Assembly (NCBI GenBank): GCA_910586015.1
Contig: CAJUGJ010000017.1
Location: forward strand, 19,939-83,938
Source of the DNA: an uncultured Lachnospiraceae bacterium
GTDB taxonomy: Bacteria; Bacillota; Clostridia; Lachnospirales; Lachnospiraceae
Length of the DNA stretch: 64,000 nucleotides
Direction: 5' to 3'
Part shown: positions 42,984 to 50,887 of the stretch, in pieces
How the letters are laid out: each line of letters begins with the position of its first letter
Position numbering within the stretch: the stretch's first letter is position 1
Program-made: the position numbers and the translations under genes
The notes under the pieces: model-generated
What the model was told of the DNA's origin: nothing
The model's input: only the letters and a program-made list of their open reading frames with translations
Databases searched by the model: none

Positions 42984-43412
42984 ATGGGCAGAAAAATTTT
43001 AAGAAAGGGAATTTTTCTCTTTTATGTTCTGATGCTTGTCCTATTGCCGACAGGATGCAAAAAAGACGAGGAAACTCCGGCAGGAAAACTAAATGATTTA
43101 GATTTTACAGTTGTAGAGGAAGCCGATCTTCCAGAAGAATTACTTAAAATTATTAATGAGAAAAAAGAAAATCCGTTTAAATTGTCGTATACCAGTGAGG
43201 ATAGTCTATACATAGCCAGAGGATATGGAGCACAAAGGTCAGGAGGATATAGTATTACAGTAAAAGAGTTATATTTGTCAGAACAGGGAATCTATTTTGA
43301 GACGGAGTTGATTGGACCATCCCAAGAAGATTTGGTGTCACAGGCAATTACACATCCTTATATTGTAGTTAAATTAGAAAAATCAGAACAGCCTGTCATT
43401 TATAGTGAATAA
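42984..43412 (+). CDS. Small lipoprotein, PrcB C-terminal-like
   Basis: A 142-residue lipoprotein. The signal ends LLPTGCKKD, with Cys25 as the lipidation site. The C-terminal part GGYSITVKELYLSEQGIYFE, then ETELIGPSQEDLVSQAIT and HPYIVVKLEK, matches the PrcB C-terminal domain family (protease complex subunit-type). In treponemes PrcB assembles with a protease. Here no protease gene is adjacent. It may bind another envelope protein. The start follows AAAGGTGAAGC. Confidence 0.72.
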   Translation: MGRKILRKGIFLFYVLMLVLLPTGCKKDEETPAGKLNDLDFTVVEEADLPEELLKIINEKKENPFKLSYTSEDSLYIARGYGAQRSGGYSITVKELYLSEQGIYFETELIGPSQEDLVSQAITHPYIVVKLEKSEQPVIYSE

Positions 43413-43482
43413 AAATAGGACTAAAATGGAAAAAATGATTTTATAAAATATTATTGTTAAAATATAAATTTTCTGAAAATTG

Positions 43483-43511
43483 TTGACTTTTTGCCTATGA
43501 TGTGGTATAGT
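43483..43511 (+). promoter_or_regulatory. Promoter of veg
   Basis: TTGACT (43483-43488), 17-base spacer, TATAGT (43506-43511). The Veg gene begins ~60 bases downstream. Confidence 0.75.
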
Positions 43512-43571
43512 AAGAAAGGGACTGGCTATTAGTTTCCCCAAATACACGAAAAAGGGGAGAAGGAATGAGCG

Positions 43572-43814
43572 ATGAAGCAGCCAGAGAATATTTGTAAGGT
43601 TTATCGTGCGATTGCTGATAATGTTGGAAAAAGAGTAAAAATAAAATTCAATAAGGGAAGGAATCAGTATGATATATCAGAAGGGATTATTTCGAAAGCA
43701 TATCCTTGTGTCTTTTTAGTTCAACTAGACAAAAATTCTTCTGAAGCGGTAAAAATCATTTCTTATAGCTATACTGATGTATTAACAAAAGAAGTGGAAT
43801 TACAATTCTGCTAA
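43572..43814 (+). CDS. veg: Veg family protein
   Basis: An 80-residue protein matching Veg of Bacillus: IADNVGKRVKIKFNKGRNQY, the middle YPCVFLVQLDKN and the end SYSYTDVLTKEVELQF. Veg is highly transcribed in Firmicutes and affects biofilm formation through SinR in B. subtilis. In clostridia it often lies in front of ispE or a kinase; that partner is not seen here. It has its own promoter and terminator, which fits a monocistronic, strongly expressed gene. Confidence 0.85.
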   Translation: MKQPENICKVYRAIADNVGKRVKIKFNKGRNQYDISEGIISKAYPCVFLVQLDKNSSEAVKIISYSYTDVLTKEVELQFC

Positions 43815-43887
43815 AGGTATTCAAAGCAAAAGAGAAATGTTTTATACATAAGATTAAAAAAATTGGATAGAAAATGAGAAGTTTTAT

Positions 43888-43942
43888 AACGTATTCTGAT
43901 CAGAGTTGTTTAAAATATAACTTTAATCTGAATACGTTTTTT
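43888..43942 (+). terminator. Terminator after veg
   Basis: AACGTATTCTGAT (43888-43900) pairs with ATCTGAATACGTT (43926-43938) with one offset, followed by T6. It ends the monocistronic veg transcript. Confidence 0.75.
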
Positions 43943-43984
43943 ATTTTAAAAATCAAATGGATTAAACTTCCTTAGATAAAATAC

Positions 43985-44013
43985 TTGACAATAGTAATGA
44001 TTACTATTATAAT
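43985..44013 (+). promoter_or_regulatory. PerR/Fur box in the perR promoter
   Basis: TTGACA (43985-43990) and TATAAT (44008-44013), exactly 17 apart. The whole spacer is the palindrome ATAGTAATGATTACTAT, a 7-1-7 Fur/PerR-type box. A repressor bound here would block RNA polymerase, so the gene is probably autoregulated. Confidence 0.85.
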
Positions 44014-44044
44014 AAAATTATCTTCTGAAACAGGGGGAGAGGTT

Positions 44045-44443
44045 ATGACAGTAACTAAGTTTAGTAAGCAAAGAGAATCTATTAAGGAATATTTGATTCA
44101 CACCAAGGAACATCCTACTGCAGATATGGTATATTTCAATATACGTCAGAAGTTTCCAAATATCAGTTTAGGAACAGTTTACCGCAACCTTAACTTTTTA
44201 GAAGAACAGGGCGAAATTGTTCGTCTGACAGATGGAGTAGGCAGTGATCGATTTGATGGTAATTTAGAACCACATTATCATTTTGTTTGTCGTAAGTGTA
44301 AAAAGTTTTGTGATCTTGAGATGAATTCATTAGAACACATCAATACCTTAGCAGCTGCTAATTTTCGTGGAAAGATTGAAGGACATACTACACTTTTTAA
44401 TGGATTGTGTGAAGAGTGTTTTTTGGATGAAAAAGGAAAATAG
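44045..44443 (+). CDS. perR: PerR-type (Fur family) regulator
   Basis: A 132-residue Fur-family repressor; the ATG at 44045 follows GGGGGAGAGG. The winged helix (ADMVYFNIRQKFPNISLGTV) is followed by PHYHFVCRKCKKF and CEECF, the histidines and the four-cysteine structural zinc site. It is placed directly before a rubrerythrin gene, which favours PerR (peroxide sensing) over Fur. It has a palindromic box in its own promoter. Fur or Zur cannot be fully excluded by sequence reading alone. Confidence 0.85.
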   Translation: MTVTKFSKQRESIKEYLIHTKEHPTADMVYFNIRQKFPNISLGTVYRNLNFLEEQGEIVRLTDGVGSDRFDGNLEPHYHFVCRKCKKFCDLEMNSLEHINTLAAANFRGKIEGHTTLFNGLCEECFLDEKGK

Positions 44444-44463
44444 CAAAAAAGCAAAAAAAGGGC

Positions 44464-44515
44464 TTGACAAATAAAAAAAGATTTAGTATGATAATAACTG
44501 ATAACAGTAATAATT
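44464..44515 (+). promoter_or_regulatory. Promoter and possible PerR box of the rubrerythrin gene
   Basis: TTGACA (44464-44469), 17 bases, TATGAT (44487-44492). Just downstream, TAATAACTGATAACAGTAATAA (about 44491-44513) is an imperfect palindrome (ACTG-TA-CAGT core) similar in length to the perR box. PerR control is likely but weaker evidence than at 43985. Confidence 0.6.
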
Positions 44516-44544
44516 CCTAATTTAAAATAAAGGAGAAAATTTAT

Positions 44545-45087
44545 ATGGCAAAGTTTGTATGTAATGTATGCGGATATGTTTACGAAGGAGATGCTGCACC
44601 AGAGTTTTGTCCAATTTGTAAAGCTCCAGCAGACAAGTTTACAGAGCAGAAAGACCAACTTAGCTGGGCAGCAGAACATGTAGTAGGAGTTGCACAGGGA
44701 GTTAGTGAGGATATTTTAAATGATTTAAGAGCAAACTTTTCAGGAGAATGTACAGAAGTAGGTATGTATTTAGCAATGGCAAGAGTAGCTCATAGAGAAG
44801 GATATCCAGAAATCGGTCTTTATTATGAGAAAGCAGCCTATGAAGAAGCAGAACATGCAGCAAAGTTTGCAGAACTTCTTGGTGAAGTTGTAACAGATAG
44901 TACAAAGAAGAATCTCCAATTAAGAGTTGATGCCGAAAATGGTGCAACTGGCGGCAAATTTGATCTGGCAAAGAGAGCAAAAGCTGCTAACTTAGATGCA
45001 ATTCATGATACAGTGCATGAAATGGCAAAAGATGAAGCAAGACATGGAAAAGCATTTGCAGGTTTGTTAAAGAGATATTTTAGTTAA
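44545..45087 (+). CDS. Reverse rubrerythrin (NADH peroxidase-type)
   Basis: A 180-residue protein with the rubredoxin domain at the N-terminus instead of the usual C-terminal position: CNVCGYVYEGDAAPEFCPIC (Cys6/9/22/25). The diiron helices have ECTEVGMYLAMARVAHREG, YEEAEHAAKFAELL and AKDEARHGKAFAGLL. Reverse rubrerythrins reduce hydrogen peroxide and oxygen in clostridia. It lies directly downstream of perR, which fits peroxide induction. It has its own promoter and a terminator after it. Confidence 0.92.
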   Translation: MAKFVCNVCGYVYEGDAAPEFCPICKAPADKFTEQKDQLSWAAEHVVGVAQGVSEDILNDLRANFSGECTEVGMYLAMARVAHREGYPEIGLYYEKAAYEEAEHAAKFAELLGEVVTDSTKKNLQLRVDAENGATGGKFDLAKRAKAANLDAIHDTVHEMAKDEARHGKAFAGLLKRYFS

Positions 45088-45117
45088 TGCGTAAACTCCT
45101 TAAAAATATCAGTTTTC

Positions 45118-45150
45118 CGGTGTATGGGGTAACTCCCATACACCATTTTA
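45118..45150 (+). terminator. Hairpin terminator after rubrerythrin
   Basis: GGTGTATGGG (45119-45128) and CCCATACACC (45135-45144) pair perfectly around GTAACT, followed by ATTTTATT. Confidence 0.85.
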
Positions 45151-45185
45151 TTGTTCAAAATGAACATCTGAAAAGGAGATAGGAT

Positions 45186-45653
45186 ATGATTATACAAGCG
45201 AAGGAATCCAAATATGCGGATATATTTGCTACTGTTTATAATAGTGCAAATACTCTTTTTGATGATAGTGAAAGGTATGATGCTTCTGGAGAAATATTTA
45301 TAAAACAATTAAAAGATGATACAAATTTTGTTTATTTAGATGAAGAACAAAAAATAAGAGGGTTTATGTCATTTCATAAGATTGATAGATATTACGAATT
45401 AACTTCTCTATATGTAGAAAGGAAATATCAGAAAGAAAAAATTGGATATCAATTACTTACCCATTTTGAAAAACAAGCAGGAAAAAATACAATCTTATTT
45501 ATCAAAGTTTTAAAAAATGCCTATTGGGCACTTAATTTTTATCAAAAGAATGGTTATGAGTTTTTAAATGATGAGATCTATCCAATCATTACATCGTTGG
45601 GTATAATAGAAAAGTCTTGGGAAAAAATTTTATATAAGAAAATAGTTCCATAA
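45186..45653 (+). CDS. GNAT-family acetyltransferase
   Basis: A 155-residue enzyme. LTSLYVERKYQKEKIGYQLL (~residues 78-97) is the acetyl-CoA motif A, with K-E-K-I-G-Y in place of the common Q-x-x-G-x-G. NAYWALNFYQKNGYEFLNDE (~residues 118-137) is motif B. The substrate cannot be told. The ribosome site GAAAAGGAGATAGG is strong. It is monocistronic between the rubrerythrin terminator and a convergent gene. Confidence 0.82.
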   Translation: MIIQAKESKYADIFATVYNSANTLFDDSERYDASGEIFIKQLKDDTNFVYLDEEQKIRGFMSFHKIDRYYELTSLYVERKYQKEKIGYQLLTHFEKQAGKNTILFIKVLKNAYWALNFYQKNGYEFLNDEIYPIITSLGIIEKSWEKILYKKIVP

Positions 45654-45668
45654 TTTAATATTTAATTT

Positions 45669-46460
45669 CTATTTTCCATAATTTATCCTAAATTGGTGAT
45701 CCGCTTGTTCTGCAAAAATTTTTGGAGTAGATATTTGATTTGTCAATCCAATATTATCCCAAGTTGCTGTCCAAATTAAATAGGGAGTTAGAGGCAATGT
45801 ATCTTTTACCTTGATATGACAGCCATCACGAATAATGTAACCATCTTGAGCCATTTTTTGTGCATCAAAATATAATCTTGCTCCAGTAAGGTATTCTGAG
45901 TTTTCGTCCATTACAATTTTTCCTTGCTGTTTTGAGTTCACAATAATTTCTCCTGTGATACCATCTCCAAACATAATATAGTCACTAAAATCTGTTGGAT
46001 CTCCAAGTAGTATTCCAATAGGCTGTTCTTGAGCAATCACTCTTTCGGTTTTTAGTCTGTTCCAGCTCTTTAACATTCCATCGCGTTTAATCTGTTCCCA
46101 ATTATTCATAGATGTACTATGAATTAAAATAGAGGGTTCATTTTTACGAAGAAAAGGATCGTTATATTTATGACCCACATAATAATTTTTGGCTATCTTA
46201 AGATCCGTTTCTGATATTACTAAAATGATATTTTTTTCGCTTGCTTGGTTAAAATCTATAAAGTCGCAAATTGCCATTTTCCAATCACTACATTGAAAGC
46301 GACTGACTTTTATTGTATAGACACAACAATTACTACTTCCACACATTTTTTGATAGTCTTTACTATCTGTAAGCATTAAGATAATCCACGAATTATCATA
46401 CACCTGTTTAGTAATAGGATTTATTTTATTCTCTATTAATTCATCAACTCGATAAATCAT
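45669..46460 (-). CDS. Uncharacterised protein with a Tpt1/KptA-like motif set
   Basis: A 263-residue soluble protein. The segment ILIHSTSMNNWEQIKRDGML (~residues 111-130) carries the H-x-T...W..I...G-L pattern of the Tpt1/KptA (RNA 2'-phosphotransferase) and related ADP-ribosyl-transferase folds. Later LYFDAQKMAQDGYIIRDGCH and IKVKDTLPLTPYLI resemble the end of that fold. The first ~105 residues are a separate domain. ART-type activity is inference; a nucleic-acid-modifying or toxin-like role is possible. It follows the 110-aa gene on the same strand. Confidence 0.5.
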   Translation of the reverse strand: MIYRVDELIENKINPITKQVYDNSWIILMLTDSKDYQKMCGSSNCCVYTIKVSRFQCSDWKMAICDFIDFNQASEKNIILVISETDLKIAKNYYVGHKYNDPFLRKNEPSILIHSTSMNNWEQIKRDGMLKSWNRLKTERVIAQEQPIGILLGDPTDFSDYIMFGDGITGEIIVNSKQQGKIVMDENSEYLTGARLYFDAQKMAQDGYIIRDGCHIKVKDTLPLTPYLIWTATWDNIGLTNQISTPKIFAEQADHQFRINYGK

Positions 46461-46494
46461 AATATGATCCCTTTCAGAAGCTTTTTGTGATTAT

Positions 46495-46827
46495 TTATTT
46501 TATCCATAAAGGGTTCCATGAAACACTTTTGGGAAGTGTTTCATGGTTTCGAAAAAATTCTTCTGTAACTGTTTGAGCATCAGAAACGTTTAAAACAAAC
46601 AAATTATCTATCTGTATTTCTTGTGTTTTTGTACAGCTATAAAAGACAGTATTTCCATTAGGATCTAAAAAATTATTTTTGCCGATGGCAATATAGACAG
46701 AACCATCACCATTTTCAAAATAATGTAGAAGTGCAAAAGCTTCTTTCACAGTTGTTATTATAAATTCATTACTTTCTTTTGAATTTCTGATATTTAATGA
46801 TAGATCTAAACTCTTCCATATTATCAC
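46495..46827 (-). CDS. Small protein of unknown function
   Basis: A 110-residue protein read from a GTG at 46827 with a weak ribosome site. Its main part (ESNEFIITTVKEAFALLHYF; GDGSVYIAIGKNNFLDPNGN) looks like a small alpha/beta domain. An ATG at 46876, overlapping the stop of the upstream gene (ATGA), opens a different frame MKNYTILVEHFLGKNECDNM that ends at 46769. The gene may therefore have a frameshift. It lies between the folate-type S component and the Tpt1-like gene, all on one strand. Confidence 0.5.
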   Translation of the reverse strand: MIIWKSLDLSLNIRNSKESNEFIITTVKEAFALLHYFENGDGSVYIAIGKNNFLDPNGNTVFYSCTKTQEIQIDNLFVLNVSDAQTVTEEFFRNHETLPKSVSWNPLWIK

Positions 46828-46872
46828 ATTCGTTTTTACCTAAAAAATGTTCTACTAATATAGTGTAATTTT

Positions 46873-47409
46873 TCATAAACCTTCGCCTATTTGGTTATTA
46901 AATCCCAAAATGGAAATTCGCTTCATCAATAGTTCAATAATAGCAAGATGAACAATAGAAGTAAGAATTCCTGAAATATAACGTGGAATAATTGCACCAA
47001 ATACATACACAAAAGAATAATATCCGTATAACTTACTGTCGATATACATAACAGCGGTATTCATAGTTGTTACAATAACAGCACTTAAAGCAATAATAAA
47101 TATCATCTGTTTTCTATTTAGTTTATAATTTTTATGTTTTGCATAAGCACCGATAAGTAACCCTTTTATTCCTGCAGGAAGAATCCAAAGTATTGTTGTT
47201 GCAGTAAAACCATACTTTAACATCTGATTTAGAAAGCTGCCCATAAGACCAATTTCTAATCCAGATATAGGCCCAAACATCATTGCACCAATAATGATTG
47301 GAAGACCAGCTGCGGTAATAACCATATTTCCGAAATTGATAGAAACATAGCATAACGCAACATGCATAGCGATAAATAATGCCTTTAGTATCATTCTTTT
47401 TGTTTTCAT
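46873..47409 (-). CDS. folT: ECF transporter S component, folate type (FolT)
   Basis: A 178-residue integral membrane protein with six hydrophobic helices. AMHVALCYVSINFGNMVITA, then AGLPIIIGAMMFGPISGLEI, are typical of FolT-type S components that bind folate and dock on the energising module EcfAA'T. The ATG at 47409 follows GAAAGGAGC. The THF riboswitch in its leader is strong evidence for folate as substrate. The ATPases are not adjacent, as usual for group II ECF systems. Confidence 0.9.
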   Translation of the reverse strand: MKTKRMILKALFIAMHVALCYVSINFGNMVITAAGLPIIIGAMMFGPISGLEIGLMGSFLNQMLKYGFTATTILWILPAGIKGLLIGAYAKHKNYKLNRKQMIFIIALSAVIVTTMNTAVMYIDSKLYGYYSFVYVFGAIIPRYISGILTSIVHLAIIELLMKRISILGFNNQIGEGL

Positions 47410-47460
47410 AAAAAAGCTCCTTTCATGGCGGCATTTTGCCACAAAAAAGGAGATCAAGTC
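47410..47460 (-). promoter_or_regulatory. Hairpin able to hide the folT ribosome-binding site
   Basis: On the minus strand CTCCTTT, upstream of a TGGCAAAATGCC stem, can pair with AAAGGAG, the ribosome site of folT. It lies between the THF riboswitch and the gene, and would be the expression platform at the level of translation. Confidence 0.6.
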
Positions 47461-47473
47461 TTATCTTTTATGT

Positions 47474-47581
47474 GGCAGCGGGATGCAGACATTGTACAGC
47501 GTATTATAGATAGTATAACACTTCGTCCGGTGAACAACTCCCCGTTTCACCAGCACATGACTCACAATGACTTACTCTGCC
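47474..47581 (-). promoter_or_regulatory. Tetrahydrofolate (THF) riboswitch
   Basis: On the minus strand the element starts GGCAGAGTAAGTCATTGTG and ends TGCATCCCGCTGCC. The middle has GCTGGTGAAACGGGGAGTTG, then TTCACCGGACGAA. These are the conserved parts of the THF riboswitch (folE/folT class), with the closing stem GGCAG/CTGCC. It lies 65 bases before folT. Confidence 0.9.
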
Positions 47582-47732
47582 ATTACCATATATTATTTGT
47601 TTTGTGGAATCCCACGACAGCATTACTATAGCACATCTTATTTCTTAATGCAAGATAGTAATATTGTAATTATAAAATTCTTAGTATATAATATAAGATC
47701 GGCGGAACATATATGGAAGGAGGCTATAATCA

Positions 47733-48461
47733 ATGTTAGAATTAAAAAATGTTAAGAAGACATATAAAAATATTAAAGCAGTAGATGATCTATCTTTTCG
47801 ATTGGAACATGGAGATGTATTTGGTTTGATTGGGGCAAACGGTGCAGGAAAATCGACTACTGTATCAATGATTGCCACCTTAATAAAACCAGATAGTGGT
47901 ACAATCTTTTTCAATGGAATTGATATTGTAAAACATCCAAAAGAGATTCGCAAAAGCCTTGGATTTGTTCCGCAAGAAATCGCATTATATGAGACATTAA
48001 CAGGTGAAGATAATATAGAATTTTGGGCAAAGGCATATCATATAGAAAGACAACTATTTCAAAAACAACGAAATAAAGTCATGGATATTATTGGGTTTAC
48101 AGAAGAAATGATGAAAATACAGGTAAAAAATTATTCTGGAGGTATGAAACGGCGTCTAAATATAGGGGTTGCGCTATTACATCATCCAGAGCTTGTAATT
48201 ATGGACGAGCCAACAGTTGGTATTGATTTAAAATCAAGAGGACAGATTTTAGAGGCAGTTAGAGAGTTAGCGTCAGAAGGAACAGGAGTTTTATATGTAG
48301 GTCATTCGATGGAGGAAATTGAAAAAATTTGCAATCGAATATGTATTCTGGTTCAGGGAAAAAGTGTTTTTAACGAAATATTAGAAAAGGCTTTAAAAAG
48401 AGATGAAAAAAAGGTATCTTTGGAACAACTATATATAGAATATACAGAGAATAAAACGTAA
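47733..48461 (+). CDS. ABC transporter ATP-binding protein
   Basis: A 242-residue ATPase of the ABC-2/DrrA type. The Walker A is GLIGANGAGKSTTVS (~35), the signature KNYSGGMKRRLNIGVAL (~132), the Walker B LVIMDEPTVGID (~155) and the H-loop YVGHSMEEIE. No permease gene is adjacent, although ABC-2 ATPases normally sit next to one. It may work with a permease encoded elsewhere, or act on another process. The start follows GGAAGGAGGC. Confidence 0.85.
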   Translation: MLELKNVKKTYKNIKAVDDLSFRLEHGDVFGLIGANGAGKSTTVSMIATLIKPDSGTIFFNGIDIVKHPKEIRKSLGFVPQEIALYETLTGEDNIEFWAKAYHIERQLFQKQRNKVMDIIGFTEEMMKIQVKNYSGGMKRRLNIGVALLHHPELVIMDEPTVGIDLKSRGQILEAVRELASEGTGVLYVGHSMEEIEKICNRICILVQGKSVFNEILEKALKRDEKKVSLEQLYIEYTENKT

Positions 48462-48503
48462 GACTTATCTGTTCTGCCGGATGAGTACAGAAAGAAGGAG
48501 AGA

Positions 48504-50798
48504 ATGAAACGGTATCATACTATTGTAAAGATAGAAAAGGTTAGAAAGGAACTTCAATTAGAACACGATGAAGAGGCTCTGAGAGTTGCTAAGACAATTC
48601 CGATAGAACGAATTAAGAATATGTCTGATTTTAGTGTGATCGCAGAGGCATATTTTCAAAATGGGGAGTATGAAACCGCCAAACAATATTTCCAGATGAT
48701 CTATGAGAAAACAGGTTCTCGAAGAGTTCTCTGGCAGTTAATCCATACAACAATTCGGTTAAAGCAGACAGAAGAAGCAGAAGAGTATTTGAAGAAATTT
48801 ATTCGTCTTGCACCTGATGATGTTTATCAGTATATTTTTCGCTATCAGTTAGATCGATTAGAAAAAAAGCCAATAGAGGATCGAATTCAGACATTAGAAA
48901 AACTTAAAAAAGCAGAATATATGGAACACTGGGTATATGAACTAGCTAAGATGTATCATAAAGTAGGGAATGTAGAAAAATGTGTTAAAGAGTGTGAAGA
49001 TTTAATTTTGTGGTTTGGTCAAGGAGAATATGTAGAAAGGGCAAAGGCACTTCGGGCTTATTATAAAGGAGATTTAGATGTAACTTTAGCTGGACAGGAT
49101 TCTAAACGATTTGCAGAGGAGATGCGACGGGTATTAAGTGGAAGTCAGAAAGAAAAAATTCTAAAGAAGGTAGAAGAAACTGTAAAAAAGGTAGAAGACG
49201 AGAAAAAGATCGAACCACAACAGCAAGAAAAATTAAGTTTAAAACAAAAACAGAGTTTAGAACCTAATTTAAGTTCTGAGCAAGAAACAGATATAGGACA
49301 GCAAGAAAAATTAAAATCTGTATCTGAGCCAGAACAGAAGGAAAAATTAAAGTCTATATCTGAGCCAGAACAGAAAGAAAAATTAAAGTCGGAACAAAAA
49401 GAAGTTCCGAAATCAACTTCTAAACTAAAATCAGATTCTAAACAAAAACCAGAAGAGAATCCAAATTCAAAACCAATGAATACCTTTGGATTATTAATTG
49501 GAAGAAATGAGAGAAAAAAACAAGAAGCATATGAAAAAGTACCTACCTATCGGGAGTTATTAGCGAAAAAAACAAAAGAAAAAGGGAAATCAGAAACATC
49601 AAAAAAAGAGTCAAAGAAAAGTGCAGAAGTAGCAAGAGAACGGTTAGAAGTATCAACAACAGATTCTGAACTACAACAAAAACAACAAAATGTTACTTCG
49701 GAAGATGAACTCTTTTTAGATGTTTTAAATAATTTAGATGAGGTAGTAACAAATTTAGACTGGTCAAAAGAAGCAACCTCTTTGCCTGAAAAGTCATTAG
49801 AATCAGAACAGAATCTAAAAAGTGAGGAAGTATTAGAGGCAAAATTGGAACCTGAAAAGCTATTAGAACCAGAACAAAGTCTAAAAAGTGAGGAAGTGTT
49901 AGAATCAAAAACCGAATCTGAAATACCAGAAAAGATAGAAGAAGATTCTTTACAAGAAGAGCTTATTTTACTAGAGGAACTTCCAGAAGAAGGATTGTTA
50001 TATCAAAATTTACAGCAGAAACAGGAAAGTTTAGAAGGGTTATTTGGAAGTTTTGCTTTGATGAGTTCCGTTCGTACTTTATTAATTTCAAATTTAGAGC
50101 GTATTTTACAACAAAAAAAAGCAAGAATTATTATTGCAAGAGAAGATTCCTCTGTCTATGGACAGATGGAGTTGGCAAAGAAGTTAGCTAGGGCATTACG
50201 TCGGTTAGGAATGATTTCTTCTTCTAATACTGCATTAATTCAAGGAGAAAAACTAAATCAGATCAGTTTAAAAAAGACAGGACAACAATTAAAGGGGTGT
50301 TGTTTGATTGTAGATCATGTTGGAGCTTTAAAACCGGAAAAAGCAGGAGAACTTCTTTGGTTCTGTCGTCAGTTTGGAGAATCTGTTGGAGTAATATTAG
50401 TAGATGATCGATCCGAGTTTGCAAAATTATACCGAATGAAAAAAGACTTTGAGTCAGTATTTTTTAGCAAATTTTATTTACATAAATACTCAGCACAAGA
50501 TTGGATGGCATTGACATATGGTCTGATGCAGGATGCAGATTATGAAATAGAAGAATCTGCTTATCGTTTATTTTTAGAGAGAATCAAACAATTTATGCAG
50601 CAACAAAAAAGTGAACTTTTATGGGAAACGATCCGTTCCTATACTTATCTTGTCATGGAACAGACAGAGATACGAAACTCAAAATTATTGTTGGATATGA
50701 GTATGAATGGGAAGTTTGAAGCAACTGAATTAATGACGGTCTGTTCTGAGGATATAAAAAATGCTGATAAAATATTTATAAACAGCGAAGAAAAATAG
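48504..50798 (+). CDS. TPR protein with degenerate AAA+ (CbxX/SpoVK-like) C-terminus
   Basis: A 764-residue protein. Residues ~1-190 are tetratricopeptide-type helix pairs (GEYETAKQYFQMIYEKTGSR; KQTEEAEEYLKKFIRLAPDD). Residues ~215-510 are highly charged and repetitive (SEPEQKEKLKS repeats). Residues ~525-764 resemble CbxX/CfxQ-type AAA+ domains: KARIIIAREDSSVYGQMELA then KKLARALRRLGM in place of the Walker A helix, and KGCCLIVDHVGAL in place of Walker B. The GxxGxGK loop is missing, so ATP hydrolysis is unlikely. Similar large proteins occur in Lachnospiraceae. The function is unknown. Confidence 0.6.
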   Translation: MKRYHTIVKIEKVRKELQLEHDEEALRVAKTIPIERIKNMSDFSVIAEAYFQNGEYETAKQYFQMIYEKTGSRRVLWQLIHTTIRLKQTEEAEEYLKKFIRLAPDDVYQYIFRYQLDRLEKKPIEDRIQTLEKLKKAEYMEHWVYELAKMYHKVGNVEKCVKECEDLILWFGQGEYVERAKALRAYYKGDLDVTLAGQDSKRFAEEMRRVLSGSQKEKILKKVEETVKKVEDEKKIEPQQQEKLSLKQKQSLEPNLSSEQETDIGQQEKLKSVSEPEQKEKLKSISEPEQKEKLKSEQKEVPKSTSKLKSDSKQKPEENPNSKPMNTFGLLIGRNERKKQEAYEKVPTYRELLAKKTKEKGKSETSKKESKKSAEVARERLEVSTTDSELQQKQQNVTSEDELFLDVLNNLDEVVTNLDWSKEATSLPEKSLESEQNLKSEEVLEAKLEPEKLLEPEQSLKSEEVLESKTESEIPEKIEEDSLQEELILLEELPEEGLLYQNLQQKQESLEGLFGSFALMSSVRTLLISNLERILQQKKARIIIAREDSSVYGQMELAKKLARALRRLGMISSSNTALIQGEKLNQISLKKTGQQLKGCCLIVDHVGALKPEKAGELLWFCRQFGESVGVILVDDRSEFAKLYRMKKDFESVFFSKFYLHKYSAQDWMALTYGLMQDADYEIEESAYRLFLERIKQFMQQQKSELLWETIRSYTYLVMEQTEIRNSKLLLDMSMNGKFEATELMTVCSEDIKNADKIFINSEEK

Positions 50799-50807
50799 GA
50801 ATAAATA

Positions 50808-50875
50808 AGGAGCTAGGAGTGGTTGCATTAAGAATCAAATCTTGATATGATTTTCTTAGTGCTACAGCTCCCAAC
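50808..50875 (+). terminator. Hairpin terminator, GAGCTGT family
   Basis: The right arm TTTTCTTAGTGCTACAGCTCC pairs with GGAGCT...GTTGCATTAAGAATCA, with a small insertion (AGGAGTG) on the left side. It lies right after the 764-aa gene and just before the convergent gene end at 50888. Confidence 0.65.
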
Positions 50876-50887
50876 CCCAAAAAATAA

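Noticed and set aside
47733..48461. Complete ABC exporter expected next to the ATPase
   Set aside because: The neighbouring frames on both sides are folT (other strand) and the TPR/AAA+ protein. No permease is found within the window near it.
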